A stretch of DNA of 64,000 bases. It comes from CAVRXQ01 sp963831155 (lineage in GTDB: Bacteria; Actinomycetota; Acidimicrobiia; Acidimicrobiales; Bog-793). Below are positions 51,008 through 59,823 of the stretch, in pieces. The stretch spans positions 62,001-126,000 of the forward strand of contig CAWHOY010000007.1 of the NCBI GenBank assembly GCA_963831155.1. The letters run 5' to 3'. The position numbers and the translations under genes are program-made. Under the pieces are notes generated by a model. It did no database searches. It was not told the DNA's origin and saw only the letters and a list, made by a program, of their open reading frames with translations. Within the stretch, counting starts at the first letter, position 1; the number at the start of each line of letters is the position of its first letter.

Positions 51008-51961
51008 ATGAAGAAGTCCGGAATACTGTTGGGATTGATCGTGTATGTGTTGGGCTTGGCCGTACCCGCGGGATCATCAGTCAATCTCAAGTCTGATCTG
51101 CTGACTCTCTCCCAGCTTCCGAAGGGCTGGGTGACAGCCTCGGCTTCGAGCGCTGAGTTACCGGGCTGCAAAGCGACCGCACTTCCGGCGAAGCCCACGA
51201 CGCAGGCGAACGCCACGTTCAACTACCGAGCCCTGAAAGGGTTTCCCCAACTCGTCGAGGTGCTGGCGGCCTATACGAACATCGATAAGGGGTTCAACTC
51301 GCTCACGTCTGGACTGAACGGTTGCAAGAATGTCACCGGGAACAAGAACGGAAAGTCATTCACCACCACGGTTTCAAAGATGGCTTTCAGCAGCTACGGG
51401 GACCAATCCGCCGCCTTTCACGCCAGCATCAAGGCCTCGGGCTTGCTTGTTGCCATCGACATCTTGGTCGTGCGCAAGGGGAAGGTGTTGCTCGAACTTC
51501 AAGAGGGCAATAACAACTCCAGCGTTAGCCTGAGTACATTCCACGGCTTCGCAACGGCCGCGGTTCGCAAGCTGACATCAACCACGACGGTCTCGTCGAC
51601 AAAGGCGTCTCAGCAGTTCCTGGCGACCGCCACGGCCTCCAAGGCCGCGTACCTCACGTGGAGGGCCGCGATCAAAGGCAAGACCACGGTCAGCCAGGTA
51701 ATCGGTCCTTGTGACACTTACGCGGCCGCGTTGACGAACTTCGACAACGCGATATTGCGCATCGCCGTCACTGGCAAGACGGAAACCGACATTCAGACCT
51801 TGGTCGCCGATGACCGCGTCGTCATCAAGGATCTGGAAGCTGTGAAAACAGAAACCGCGGCCGAAATCAGGAAGGATGCCGCTCAACTCATAGCCACTGG
51901 CGAGACGGCGATAAGCGCCGGCGACGTTGTTCGGAGCGACCTCGGGTTGCCGCCGAGTTGA
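51008..51961 (+). CDS. Secreted two-part protein of unknown function
   Basis: A 317-residue exported protein. The N-terminal signal is KKSGILLGLIVYVLGLAVPA (about residues 2-21). Residues 30-190 form a sensor-like domain with SQLPKGWVTASASSAELPGC and a second Cys in SGLNGCKNV, reminiscent of PknH-type extracellular domains. Residues about 200-317 are helical and charged, with one Cys in VIGPCDTY. ATG at 51008 with a weak AGAAGA upstream. The resemblance to PknH-C is tentative. Confidence 0.55.
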   Translation: MKKSGILLGLIVYVLGLAVPAGSSVNLKSDLLTLSQLPKGWVTASASSAELPGCKATALPAKPTTQANATFNYRALKGFPQLVEVLAAYTNIDKGFNSLTSGLNGCKNVTGNKNGKSFTTTVSKMAFSSYGDQSAAFHASIKASGLLVAIDILVVRKGKVLLELQEGNNNSSVSLSTFHGFATAAVRKLTSTTTVSSTKASQQFLATATASKAAYLTWRAAIKGKTTVSQVIGPCDTYAAALTNFDNAILRIAVTGKTETDIQTLVADDRVVIKDLEAVKTETAAEIRKDAAQLIATGETAISAGDVVRSDLGLPPS

Positions 51962-52154
51962 GTTTGGCGAGCCCGACGCGATCAGGCAACCAACGAAGTT
52001 GATCGGGACACGGTGGGCAGTAGCGACGCCCACTGTCACACGCGAAGTGCCATAACTGGTCGATCTGATCGACACCTCCGGCACGTTCTCGGACTGGACT
52101 TGCCCCGCTTTCGTGGACACCTAATTTCGGCTGAAGCCGAAGGGAGGGTGTCCG

Positions 52155-52577
52155 GTGGCGAGACCGTCGAAGTATCCAGAGGAGTTCCGTCAGGAAGCGG
52201 TGCAGATGGCTTTGGCGAGCGACGGATCGCGAGCCTCTGTGGCTCGGCGACTCGGGGTCAACGAGACCACGCTTCGCAACTGGATCCAGGATCACCTCGC
52301 TGAGGAAGCAAGGGCAGCCGATCCCTTGGCCGTGAGTCCCTCTGAGTTCGAGGAGCTTCGTCGACTCCGTCTTGAGGTGAAAGAACTCAAGATGGAGAAG
52401 GAGATCCTCAGAGATGCAGCCGCGTATTTCGCGCGGGAGACGATCCGCTCTGCCGCTTCCGGTTCGTCTCCGAGTACCGACACCGCTACGGAGTCAAGCG
52501 GCTCTGCCGGGTCCTCTCTGTCTCACGCTCGGGCTACTACGCCCAAACGCTCCGGCCGCCGTCAAAGAGGTCGCTGA
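52155..52577 (+). CDS. IS3-family transposase OrfA (second element)
   Basis: OrfA from GTG 52155: ARPSKYPEEFRQEAVQMALA, HTH SRASVARRLGVNETTLRNWI, and a coiled-coil FEELRRLRLEVKELKMEKEIL ending with the hallmark DAAAYFARET. After about residue 98 the OrfA frame becomes Ser/Arg-rich filler to 52577, while OrfB continues in another frame, so a programmed frameshift near 52435-52455 is expected to produce OrfAB. No A-rich slippery run is evident. Confidence 0.87.
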   Translation: MARPSKYPEEFRQEAVQMALASDGSRASVARRLGVNETTLRNWIQDHLAEEARAADPLAVSPSEFEELRRLRLEVKELKMEKEILRDAAAYFARETIRSAASGSSPSTDTATESSGSAGSSLSHARATTPKRSGRRQRGR

Positions 52578-53311
52578 CAGACGCCCTCCTAGAAGAGGCG
52601 ATCTGCGAGATCTACCTCGATTCACGCAGCACCTACGGGGCCCCAAGAATCCACGCCAAGCTCGCTCAACGAGGTGTTCGCTGCGGGAGGAAGCGAGTCG
52701 CCCGCCTCATGAAAAAACACCGCCTGGTCGGCGTGCATGCGAGGAAGCGCTGGAGAAGGTCCAAGCCCGGAGAGGCACGAGCTCCGGACCTGTGCCGGCG
52801 CGACTTCAACCCGTCTCGGCCCGACGAGATCTGGGCCGCAGACGTCACCCAGTTCCGGACCGGCCAAGGCTGGCTCCATCTCGCCACCGTTCTCGACCTG
52901 TGGTCGCGCCGGGTGATCGGCTGGTCGATGGGTCCTTCGGCCAGCACCGAGCTCGTCACAGACGCCCTCGTCATGGCTGCCGAGCGCCGGCGCCGCGACC
53001 AGAGGGTCGTCCATCACTCAGACAGAGGATCTGCCTATACGTCGCTCGCTTTCTCAGAAAGAGTCACAGAACTCGGACTCGACCAGTCGTTTGGAAAGAC
53101 CGGCGATTGCTATGACAACGCGGCAGTCGAATCCTTCTTTGCGACTCTGAAGCGAGAGCTCGCGTGGATTCACGCGACCAAACGTTGGAATACCCGAACG
53201 GAACTGCGCACCGCGCTCTTCGAGTTCATCGAGGGCTTTTACAACCCGCAACGCATCCAACTGAGGCTTGGATACCTGAGCCCAATAGAGTTCGAGGAGA
53301 GAGTTGCTTAA
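52454..53311 (+). CDS. IS3-family transposase OrfB (second element)
   Basis: OrfB frame: RFRFVSEYRHRYGVKRLCRV, SVSRSGYY, and TYGAPRIHAKLAQRGVRCGRKRVARLMKK, then the DDE core with D in IWAADVTQF, D in HHSDRGSAY and E in NAAVESFFATLK. It ends NPQRIQLRLGYLSPIEFEERVA. No conventional start is needed if it is translated by frameshifting from OrfA. Intact and likely active in transposition. Confidence 0.87.
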   Translation, partial: RFRFVSEYRHRYGVKRLCRVLSVSRSGYYAQTLRPPSKRSLTDALLEEAICEIYLDSRSTYGAPRIHAKLAQRGVRCGRKRVARLMKKHRLVGVHARKRWRRSKPGEARAPDLCRRDFNPSRPDEIWAADVTQFRTGQGWLHLATVLDLWSRRVIGWSMGPSASTELVTDALVMAAERRRRDQRVVHHSDRGSAYTSLAFSERVTELGLDQSFGKTGDCYDNAAVESFFATLKRELAWIHATKRWNTRTELRTALFEFIEGFYNPQRIQLRLGYLSPIEFEERVA

Positions 53312-53397
53312 TAACCGCGTGTCCGCGGAACCGGGTCAACTCCAGACGCCGACAGTCACGGATAATCGGCTTTCTGCAGTGCACTCAAGTAGCCCAT

Positions 53398-53651
53398 AAC
53401 AATGACAATGCCCTTGAGGGTCCACCGCGTCGTTGTTGGTTCTCAATAGCTTCGGGAGCGCTGGAGCGTTTAGCAGTGATGACGACCTCGGCCATCGTCG
53501 GCTGAGCTTCCGGACCCGCACATTGAAAAACGGCACGTCCCGTTCCGAAGCAAGGGTGATTGGCCCGTCTTGAGCGAACAAGGCGGACCACCCGTCACTC
53601 CGATCCGGGACGGCCGTGCCACCCCTCAATCCCGCTTAAAGAAAGGAAGGG
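53398..53651 (+). ncRNA. Candidate IS110 bridge RNA region, copy 2
   Basis: 254 bp of non-coding DNA between the left end and the transposase. It is conserved with copy 1 except in short windows, for example around 53458-53475 and in the stretch before GCACATTGAAAA. The length and position match the bridge RNA locus of studied IS110 elements. Secondary structure was not computed. Confidence 0.5.
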
Positions 53652-54698
53652 ATGGCGATGACAATGCTAGAAGCGCCTCGCGTGACCGGTGGTGTCGACA
53701 CCCACCTCGATGTGCACGTCGCTGCGGCACTCGACCCAGTCGGTGGCCTGCTCGACACGAAGTCGTTCGAGGTCAACCCCGCCGGCTACAAGTCGTTGCT
53801 CGCATGGCTCGAGAGCTTCGGCGAGCTCGGAAAGGTTGGTGTCGAAGGAACCGGTTCTTATGGAGCCGGACTGGCACGGTTTCTTCGCCGACAAGGTGTC
53901 AGTGTCATCGAGGTCGACCGGCCGAACCGAGCTGAACGGCGCCGATCCGGAAAGTCCGATCCCCTCGACGCAGTGGAAGCTGCCCGATCAGCGCTCAGTG
54001 GCCGAGCAAAGAGCCTCCCGAAGTCAAAAGACGGTGCGGTCGAGGCGATCCGCGTCCTCGGTGTCGCCAAGCGCTCGGCACGCCAGGCGCGGGCGAAGGC
54101 TGTCGTCCAGATGCGCCACCTCGTCATCACGGCTCCTGACGAGCTCCGTTCCAGGATGAAGGGCCTGAGTGTCCCCGCCTTGGTCAAAGAGGGAGCAAAG
54201 CTCCGCCCCTCGCGATCGGCCGATCCGGTCACCACCGCGACAAAGGCAGCCATCTCCTCGTTGGCGCACCGGATCCAGGCGCTCGAGTCCGAGCTCGCCG
54301 AACTCGACGAGATGATCACCGCTCATCTCGTTGCGACCGCGCCCGATCTGCTCGCCATGTTCGGAGTCGGTCCCCACACGGCCGCCGCTTTATTGGTGTG
54401 CGCCGGCGACAACCCCGAACGGCTCCACACAGAAGCTTCCTTCGCGCATCTTTGCGGGGTGGCACCGATCCCGGCGTCGTCGGGGAAGACCACGGGTCGT
54501 TTTCGACTCGACACAGGTGGTGATCGTCAAGCGAACAGCGCGCTGTGGCGCATTGTCATGGTGCGCATCGCCCACGACCCAAAGACGACGGCCTACTTCG
54601 AACGCCGCCTGAAAGAGGGTCGAACCAAGCGCGAGGTGATCCGCATCTTGAAGCGCTACGTCGCCCGCGAGGTCTATCGCCATCTACCTCGCGGCTGA
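53652..54698 (+). CDS. IS110-family transposase, copy 2
   Basis: A 348-residue DEDD transposase of exactly the same length as copy 1 and colinear with it: GGVDTHLDVHVAAALDP, GVEGTGSYGAGLARFL, NRAERRRSGKSDPLDAVEAAR, CGVAPIPASSGKTTGRF and the common end AREVYRHLPRG. Changes are scattered substitutions, so both copies appear under selection. RNA-guided recombinase by family. AAGGAAGGG precedes the ATG at 53652. Confidence 0.92.
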   Translation: MAMTMLEAPRVTGGVDTHLDVHVAAALDPVGGLLDTKSFEVNPAGYKSLLAWLESFGELGKVGVEGTGSYGAGLARFLRRQGVSVIEVDRPNRAERRRSGKSDPLDAVEAARSALSGRAKSLPKSKDGAVEAIRVLGVAKRSARQARAKAVVQMRHLVITAPDELRSRMKGLSVPALVKEGAKLRPSRSADPVTTATKAAISSLAHRIQALESELAELDEMITAHLVATAPDLLAMFGVGPHTAAALLVCAGDNPERLHTEASFAHLCGVAPIPASSGKTTGRFRLDTGGDRQANSALWRIVMVRIAHDPKTTAYFERRLKEGRTKREVIRILKRYVAREVYRHLPRG

Positions 54699-55061
54699 GT
54701 CCGTGGCCGTGGGTCTGGCTCTGCCCATAACTGTCGCCCGAACGGGCTGACTTTCGCGCGACCCGCCGACCCACGGCCCGGTATTCACTTCTTCGAAACG
54801 CGTGGCCTCATAAGAGCTTGCCCTCCGACTCGGAGTGGCTCTTCATTGTTCTGCCCGCTCCACTAAAGAAGATCACCAACGGGGCTTGACAACTGATAGG
54901 AGCGTCGCGCGCGAGCATGCGCAACTGATGCGTGGCAGAAGTGCCGATCGGTGGCAGTTCCTCCCGGAGGGGCTGTGCGGAGTTAGACACCTGTCTGAGC
55001 GCTGTGCTCTCCGTCTCAGCGGTGCCGCTGTTCCTATTACCCCAGTTCAGTAGCCATTTAG

Positions 55062-55135
55062 TGGGCGCTGACGGACTCGAACCGCCGACCTGCTCGTTGT
55101 AAGCGAGCTGCTCTAACCACCTGAGCTAAGCGCCC
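55062..55135 (-). tRNA. tRNA-Val (anticodon TAC)
   Basis: On the minus strand the acceptor stem GGGCGCT pairs with AGCGCCC. The D arm is GCTC..GAGC, the anticodon stem GCTCG/CGAGC encloses loop CTTACAA (anticodon TAC), and the T arm is GGCGG TTCGAGT CCGTC-like. The discriminator is A and CCA is not encoded. Length 74 nt. Its 3' end faces the mobile-element stretch at 41-55 kb. Confidence 0.93.
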
Positions 55136-55188
55136 TTCGCGCTCATCTTCGCATCGCGGTGATCGTCGCCGCCCGCCCAGCGCGCGCC

Positions 55189-55824
55189 TCAGGGATGTTC
55201 GGAGCCGGGCGTCCCGATCGCGTAAACCTCGACCGATCCCCCACAGACCGAGATCGCAATAGCGGTCGAGAGCACTTGATCCGTGGCAGGGAGCACGACG
55301 CCCGCCGACGCGACCGTCGAACAGCCCAACCCGCCAACAGGGACGTCGTGATAGACGACGATGAATTGCGCGTCCTTGCCCGTCGCGACCGACACCGTCG
55401 TCGCCGCCGGACCGGAGTCGACATCGGTGATCGAAAGACGTGGGCCTGTGGTCGTGGTCCCAGTCTTCGCCGGCCCGTAGAAGGTCACCGAGGGGTACCC
55501 CTCGAGCGAGCAGGAGGCACCGTGGTTCATGAGAGCGAACACCGAGTACGACGTCCCGGCCGCGGTGCCACCGAAGGAGGTCGCGAGAACGATCGCCGTC
55601 GGCGTGCATGCCGGCGGCATCGTCGTCGTCGTTGTTGACGTCGAAGTGCTCGGCGTCGAAGTCGTGGTGGTGGTCGTCGTCGCGTGGCTGTGGTGCTGAT
55701 GGTGCTCTCCAGAAGCTGACGGCGTCGAAGTGCAAGCGGCGAGCGCGACGGCGCCGAGCGCGACGAGAACTACAGCGGACAGCGGACTGCGAGTGCCCGC
55801 GAGGCGAGAACTGCCTGAGCGCAC
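55189..55824 (-). CDS. DUF4232 lipoprotein
   Basis: A 211-residue lipoprotein. The signal SPLSAVVLVALGAVALAAC has a good lipobox (LAAC). After it come a His-rich GEHHQHHSHA and a Thr/Ser linker. The DUF4232 domain follows: CTPTAIVLATSFGGTAAGTSY, FALMNHGASCSLEGYPSVTFYG, and a C-terminal Cys in AISVCGG. The GTG at 55824 is 5 bp after the gdh stop. The role of the domain is unknown; the His cluster could bind metal. Confidence 0.8.
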   Translation of the reverse strand: MRSGSSRLAGTRSPLSAVVLVALGAVALAACTSTPSASGEHHQHHSHATTTTTTTSTPSTSTSTTTTTMPPACTPTAIVLATSFGGTAAGTSYSVFALMNHGASCSLEGYPSVTFYGPAKTGTTTTGPRLSITDVDSGPAATTVSVATGKDAQFIVVYHDVPVGGLGCSTVASAGVVLPATDQVLSTAIAISVCGGSVEVYAIGTPGSEHP

Positions 55825-55829
55825 AGGGA

Positions 55830-57083
55830 TTACGGGAACAGCCCCCGCAGTCGCGTCGTCTCGGCAACGCGGCTGAGGCCGAGCGCGACCGCCGCGCGCC
55901 GGAGCGACACCTTCAACGCTTCGTGTTCGTTCCACGTCGCCTCGAAGGCACGCTCCATCGTCGCGAGATGGCGTTTTGTGAACAGCTCCTTGTCCCATGC
56001 ATATCCCTGGCGCGCCTGGGCCCACTCGAAGTACGACGCGACGACGCCGCCAGCGTTCGCCAGAACATCAGGGACGACGACAACCCCGCGCTCTTCGAGA
56101 ATCGGGTCGGCCTCCGGCGTCGTCGGGCCGTTGGCCGCCTCAACGAGCACGCGACCCCCGAAGTTTTTTGCAACATCGGCCGTGATCACGCCGTCGAGCG
56201 CCGCAGGGATGACGAGTTCGCATTCGACGGCGAACAGTTCAGCGGGGTCGATAGCGTCGGCGGCCTTGAAGCCGGCGATCGTCCCGTGCTCGGAGAAGTG
56301 GTTCGCCAACTCTTCGGGGTTGAGCCCTTCCTCGCTGTGGATCGCACCACCCACGTCCGCGACCGCGACGACGCGCGCGCCTTCCCGCGCGAGCAGATCG
56401 AGGAGCGGCGCGCCGACTTTCCCGTACCCTTGGATCACCGCGCGCGCTCCGGCGAAGTTCATGCCGAGCTTGTTGAACGTCTGCTTGGCGCACAAAACGA
56501 CGCCGACCGATGTGGCGCCGACGTGTCCGACAATGCCGCCGACCTCGACGGGCTTTCCAGTCACGACACCGGGAACGTTGTTGCCCGCCATCATCGTGAC
56601 GGTGTCCATGATCCACGACATGATCCGTGCATCGGTGTTCACGTCCGGGGCGGGGACGTCGCGATCAGGGCCGAGCAAGCTCGCTATGTCGTACGCATAG
56701 CGGCGCGTGAGCCGCTCGAGTTCACCGTAGGAAAGCGTCGAGGGTTCGACAGTCACTCCCCCCTTTGCCCCGCCGAACGGGATGTCGACGACCGCGCACT
56801 TGATCGTCATGTCCGCGGCGAGCGCCATCACCTCGAACTGGTCGACGTCGGGGTGGAAGCGGATCCCTCCCTTGCCCGGGCCACGCGCCGTCGAGTGCTG
56901 CACGCGCCAACCCGTGTAGACCTCGATCTCCCCGCTGTCGAGTCGGATCGGGATCGCGACTTCCAAGATGCGCTCGGGCTTGATGATCTGCTCGGTAAGA
57001 CCCTTCTCTACGCCGAGGAGATTCGCCGCGTCTTCGATCCGTCCTCGGATCGACTCCCAGGCCCGCAAACCGACGTTGCTCAT
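55830..57083 (-). CDS. gdhA: Glutamate dehydrogenase, hexameric type
   Basis: A 417-residue Glu/Leu/Phe/Val dehydrogenase. Substrate and catalytic lysines K71 (GPGKGGIRFHPDV), K95 (DMTIKCA) and K107 (PFGGAKGG) keep the spacing known from the clostridial enzyme. The dinucleotide site is VIQGYGKVG. The ATG at 57083 begins MSNVGLRAWES, the conserved start; an upstream frame to 57155 adds unrelated residues. It interconverts 2-oxoglutarate plus ammonia and glutamate in the cytosol. NAD or NADP preference is not decided. A DMT permease precedes it. Confidence 0.92.
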   Translation of the reverse strand: MSNVGLRAWESIRGRIEDAANLLGVEKGLTEQIIKPERILEVAIPIRLDSGEIEVYTGWRVQHSTARGPGKGGIRFHPDVDQFEVMALAADMTIKCAVVDIPFGGAKGGVTVEPSTLSYGELERLTRRYAYDIASLLGPDRDVPAPDVNTDARIMSWIMDTVTMMAGNNVPGVVTGKPVEVGGIVGHVGATSVGVVLCAKQTFNKLGMNFAGARAVIQGYGKVGAPLLDLLAREGARVVAVADVGGAIHSEEGLNPEELANHFSEHGTIAGFKAADAIDPAELFAVECELVIPAALDGVITADVAKNFGGRVLVEAANGPTTPEADPILEERGVVVVPDVLANAGGVVASYFEWAQARQGYAWDKELFTKRHLATMERAFEATWNEHEALKVSLRRAAVALGLSRVAETTRLRGLFP

Positions 57084-57120
57084 CGAATCACCGTTCCTTC
57101 GCCGATCACCACGAAATTCA

Positions 57121-58029
57121 TCATGGGACTGGAGTTCCGACAGGTGCGTCCGCAACGACTCTGCGCTTCGACAGTCGTTCCGCTTCGCGCGACGTCGAGA
57201 TGAGCGGCGACTGCGCGAGGACGAGGAGCGACGAGAACATCAACCCTAGGAAGACTCCCTCCACCACCGCACGCGCGCCTGTCGCGTGCACGTGATCATC
57301 GAACAACCAGATGCCGATGACGATACTCGACAACGGATTCACGATGAGGAGCGCGGCTTGCGACGCGGCGACCGGACCGGATTCGAGCGCGCGTTGGCTG
57401 ATGACAAGACCGGCGAGTCCGCTCGCTGCAACGGCGTACGCCGCGGGGTGGGAGAACACGTACGCGAGTCCCTGTTGCCATTCGTTTGCGACTGTTTTGA
57501 TGAACGTCGCGGTCAGCGCGAAGACGATGCCGGCGCTCGCGCCGTACGCCGCGGCACGAAAAGAACGCGAACCGTGCCGCGCGAAAATGAGCGTGATGAT
57601 GACCGCGGCGCCAGCGGCGGCCAACAACAAGACCCAGTCCTGGAAGTCTGGCTGTCCTGTACCGCGGCGCGAGTAACTCAGCCCGAGGAAAACGCCGAGT
57701 CCGACCGCGGTGCCGATCGTACCGACCCACTCCCGCCAGCCGAGGCGCTGGTGGAACCAGATCCCGAGGATCAAGACGAGAAAGACGATCTCGGTGACCA
57801 TGACCGGCTGAACCGAGGTGAGGTTCCCGAAGGCGAGCGCGACCGCTTGGAGAAGGAAACTAGCGGTCGTCAAGCCCAGTCCGATGAACCAGATCGGCCG
57901 GCGAAGGACGGCTGCCATCAACTTCCTCGTCGTCGCGTTCCCCGACGCCACCGACTCCACTCCGAGGCGCTGGAGCACCGTCGCCGCCGCGTTCGCGACG
58001 GCGGCGAAGAGGGCGAGCAGGATGGACAC
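57121..58029 (-). CDS. DMT-superfamily (EamA-like) permease
   Basis: A 302-residue membrane protein with about nine to ten hydrophobic segments and the two-fold EamA-like layout: SILLALFAAVANAAATVLQRLGVES at the start, VQPVMVTEIVFLVLILGIWF, then the second repeat with AASQAALLIVNPLSSIVIGIWLFDD. GTG at 58029 starts just before the first helix. The C-terminal tail is basic and cytoplasmic. Substrate unknown. It lies 8 bp after rnhB. Confidence 0.82.
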   Translation of the reverse strand: MSILLALFAAVANAAATVLQRLGVESVASGNATTRKLMAAVLRRPIWFIGLGLTTASFLLQAVALAFGNLTSVQPVMVTEIVFLVLILGIWFHQRLGWREWVGTIGTAVGLGVFLGLSYSRRGTGQPDFQDWVLLLAAAGAAVIITLIFARHGSRSFRAAAYGASAGIVFALTATFIKTVANEWQQGLAYVFSHPAAYAVAASGLAGLVISQRALESGPVAASQAALLIVNPLSSIVIGIWLFDDHVHATGARAVVEGVFLGLMFSSLLVLAQSPLISTSREAERLSKRRVVADAPVGTPVP

Positions 58030-58037
58030 CGGGACCG

Positions 58038-58679
58038 TTATACCTGGCGGGGCGTCGACTCGACCACGGCGTCGGTCGAACGGACATTCCAGCTGCGACG
58101 GTGGATCGGCGACAGGCCGAACTGCCCGACCGCTGAGCGATGCGCGGCCGAGACGTAGCCCTTGTTGTGCTCGAAGCCGTACTTCGGATGCTCGGTCGCG
58201 GCATCGATCATCCACTCATCTCGCGTCACCTTCGCGAGCACCGACGCGGAGGCGACGAGCGCGCACCGCTCGTCACCGTCGATGACACAGCGGGCGTTCG
58301 TATTCGTGTAGTCGATCGGTCCGTCGATGATCACCGCGTCGAATTCGCTGCGCAACCCGGAAAGCGCGCGCTGCGCTGCGAGCACGAGCGCCGCCGTCAT
58401 ACCCATCGCGTCGCACTCGAGCGCGGTGACGTGACCGAACGCGTAGGCGCGCACCACGTCGGTGAGCGGACCGTACAGCGATTCGCGTTGTCTCGCCGTC
58501 AGCGCCTTCGAGTCGCGGACACCGTCTGGCAGGCATCGGAGTTCTGTCCGACTGACCGCCACCGCGCCAACGGTCAACGGACCGGCCCACGCCCCCCGTC
58601 CCACTTCGTCCACGCCGACGATGACGCGGCATGCCCCCGACAGCAGTTCCGTCTCGACGTCGACGGTCGGCTCGATCAT
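58038..58679 (-). CDS. rnhB: Ribonuclease HII
   Basis: A 213-residue RNase HII. Catalytic residues include D24 and E25 in VGVDEVGRG, D in VIIDGPIDY and D in VTRDEWM. Other signatures are DSKALTARQRESL, ASASVLAKVTRD and YGFEHNKGYVSAAH. The ATG at 58679 overlaps the gpsA stop (ATGA). It removes ribonucleotides from DNA and RNA-DNA hybrids. Length is normal. Confidence 0.93.
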   Translation of the reverse strand: MIEPTVDVETELLSGACRVIVGVDEVGRGAWAGPLTVGAVAVSRTELRCLPDGVRDSKALTARQRESLYGPLTDVVRAYAFGHVTALECDAMGMTAALVLAAQRALSGLRSEFDAVIIDGPIDYTNTNARCVIDGDERCALVASASVLAKVTRDEWMIDAATEHPKYGFEHNKGYVSAAHRSAVGQFGLSPIHRRSWNVRSTDAVVESTPRQV

Positions 58680-59689
58680 CGGTCCATCCCGAAGACGAGC
58701 GGGTCGACCTCTGATTTCGGTGCCCGCCGCATCAGGATCGGAATCGCCTCTTGGGGAGAGCGACCACCGTGGCACACCGCGACGACCTGCTCGGCGACGG
58801 GGACCTCGACACCGAGGCGGTTCGCGAGCTCGAGCACTGGGCGGCAGCTCTTCACACCTTCGGCGACCATGCGCGTCGAACCGGTCGCCTCGGCAAGCGT
58901 TCGTCCTTGTCCGAGCGACACGCCCACCGAGAAATTCCGGCTCTTTTGGCTCGTGCACGTCGCGACGAGGTCCCCGAGACCCGCGAGGCCCGCAAAGGTC
59001 GGCGGGTCCCCGCCGAGCGCGACTCCGAGGCGGGTGAGCTCGGCGAGCGAGCGGGTGATGAGCGCGGCGCGGGTGTTGTCTCCGAGACCGAGACCGATCG
59101 CCATTCCGCTCGCGATCGCCATCACGTTCTTCACCACCCCGGCTATCTCACAACCGGTGACGTCAGGGTTCGTGTAGATCCGCAACGTTTCGGTTGCGAA
59201 GAGTTCGCGCACTTCGACCGCCAGTTCTTCGTCGGCGTAGGCGATAACCGAAGCCGTCGGCTGGCCGGCGCAAACCTCTTGGGCGAGATTCGGTCCGGTG
59301 AGCACGCCGACCGGGCATCCCGGCCAGCATTCGCCGACAACCTCGCTCATGCGCGCCATCGTGTGCTCCTCGAGACCCTTTGTGAGGCTGAGCACAGTCG
59401 CGTGCGGGTGGACGAACGGCGATGCCTCGACGAGCACCTGGCGAAGCCCGTGACTCGGAATGGCGAGGACGACTACGTCTACCTCCCGGAGAGCTTCGGC
59501 GAGCGAGGCGGTGGCGCGCAGGGTCGGCGGCACTTCGAAGGATCCGAGGTACGCCGCATTCGTCCGCCGCTCGCGGAGCTCCTCGGCGACCGCCGCGGAT
59601 CTCGCCCAGAGCGTCGTCGAGGTCCGTGGCGCGAGCAGCGCGGCGATCGTCGAACCCCAAGACCCGGCGCCCAGGACCGCAACGGTCAT
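58676..59689 (-). CDS. gpsA: Glycerol-3-phosphate dehydrogenase (NAD(P)+)
   Basis: A 337-residue enzyme: GAGSWGST at residues 7-14 for NAD(P), SLTKGLE, LTGPNLAQEV, catalytic Lys in GVVKNVMAIASGM and the C-terminal FAGLAGLGDLVATCTS. It makes sn-glycerol 3-phosphate for phospholipids. The start is ATG at 59689 (MTVAVLGAGSWG). It leads the minus-strand set gpsA, rnhB, permease, gdh, lipoprotein, divergent from cofC. Two Cys appear in the tail, not unusual. Confidence 0.94.
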   Translation of the reverse strand: MTVAVLGAGSWGSTIAALLAPRTSTTLWARSAAVAEELRERRTNAAYLGSFEVPPTLRATASLAEALREVDVVVLAIPSHGLRQVLVEASPFVHPHATVLSLTKGLEEHTMARMSEVVGECWPGCPVGVLTGPNLAQEVCAGQPTASVIAYADEELAVEVRELFATETLRIYTNPDVTGCEIAGVVKNVMAIASGMAIGLGLGDNTRAALITRSLAELTRLGVALGGDPPTFAGLAGLGDLVATCTSQKSRNFSVGVSLGQGRTLAEATGSTRMVAEGVKSCRPVLELANRLGVEVPVAEQVVAVCHGGRSPQEAIPILMRRAPKSEVDPLVFGMDR

Positions 59690-59823
59690 CGGTGCGCGGC
59701 GCGAACCGGGCACGGAGAGTTCAGCACCACGGCCACCATACTGAGCCGACCCTGCCTCCTACGGGACTGATCACCGCACCCGCGCCCAGATTGCAGGGCA
59801 AATGACCCTCGTAAGCTGCGCTC

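Larger units (their letters stand above)
52095..53344 (+). mobile_element. IS3-family element with intact ends, 1250 bp
   Basis: The terminal repeats are clear: TGGACTTGCCCCGCTTTCG at 52095 onward matches the reverse complement of the right end (TGGAGTTGACCCGGTTCCG), about 26 bp with a shared GGACAC. The element is flanked by GAC at 52092-52094 and GAC at 53345-53347, a 3-bp target duplication as expected for IS3. It ends 54 bp before IS110 copy 2. Confidence 0.9.
53398..54908 (+). mobile_element. IS110-family element, copy 2
   Basis: Limits are from comparison with copy 1: the left end begins at AACAATGACAATGCC (53398) and the right end extends past TTGACAACTGATAGGAGCGTCGC (to about 54908), about 1.51 kb. 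It encodes an intact transposase in the plus direction. The two copies sit in opposite orientations 6 to 7 kb apart, so recombination between them would invert the intervening DNA. Confidence 0.75.

Noticed and set aside
55062..55135. An attachment-site duplication of the tRNA-Val 3' end
   Set aside because: I looked for a second copy of the tRNA 3' segment in the window and did not see one; the island claim therefore rests on other evidence.
57286..58158. Long plus-strand frames antisense to the DMT permease, gdh and gpsA
   Set aside because: They have the Arg/Asp/Glu-rich composition of antisense frames in high-GC DNA and overlap well-supported genes.
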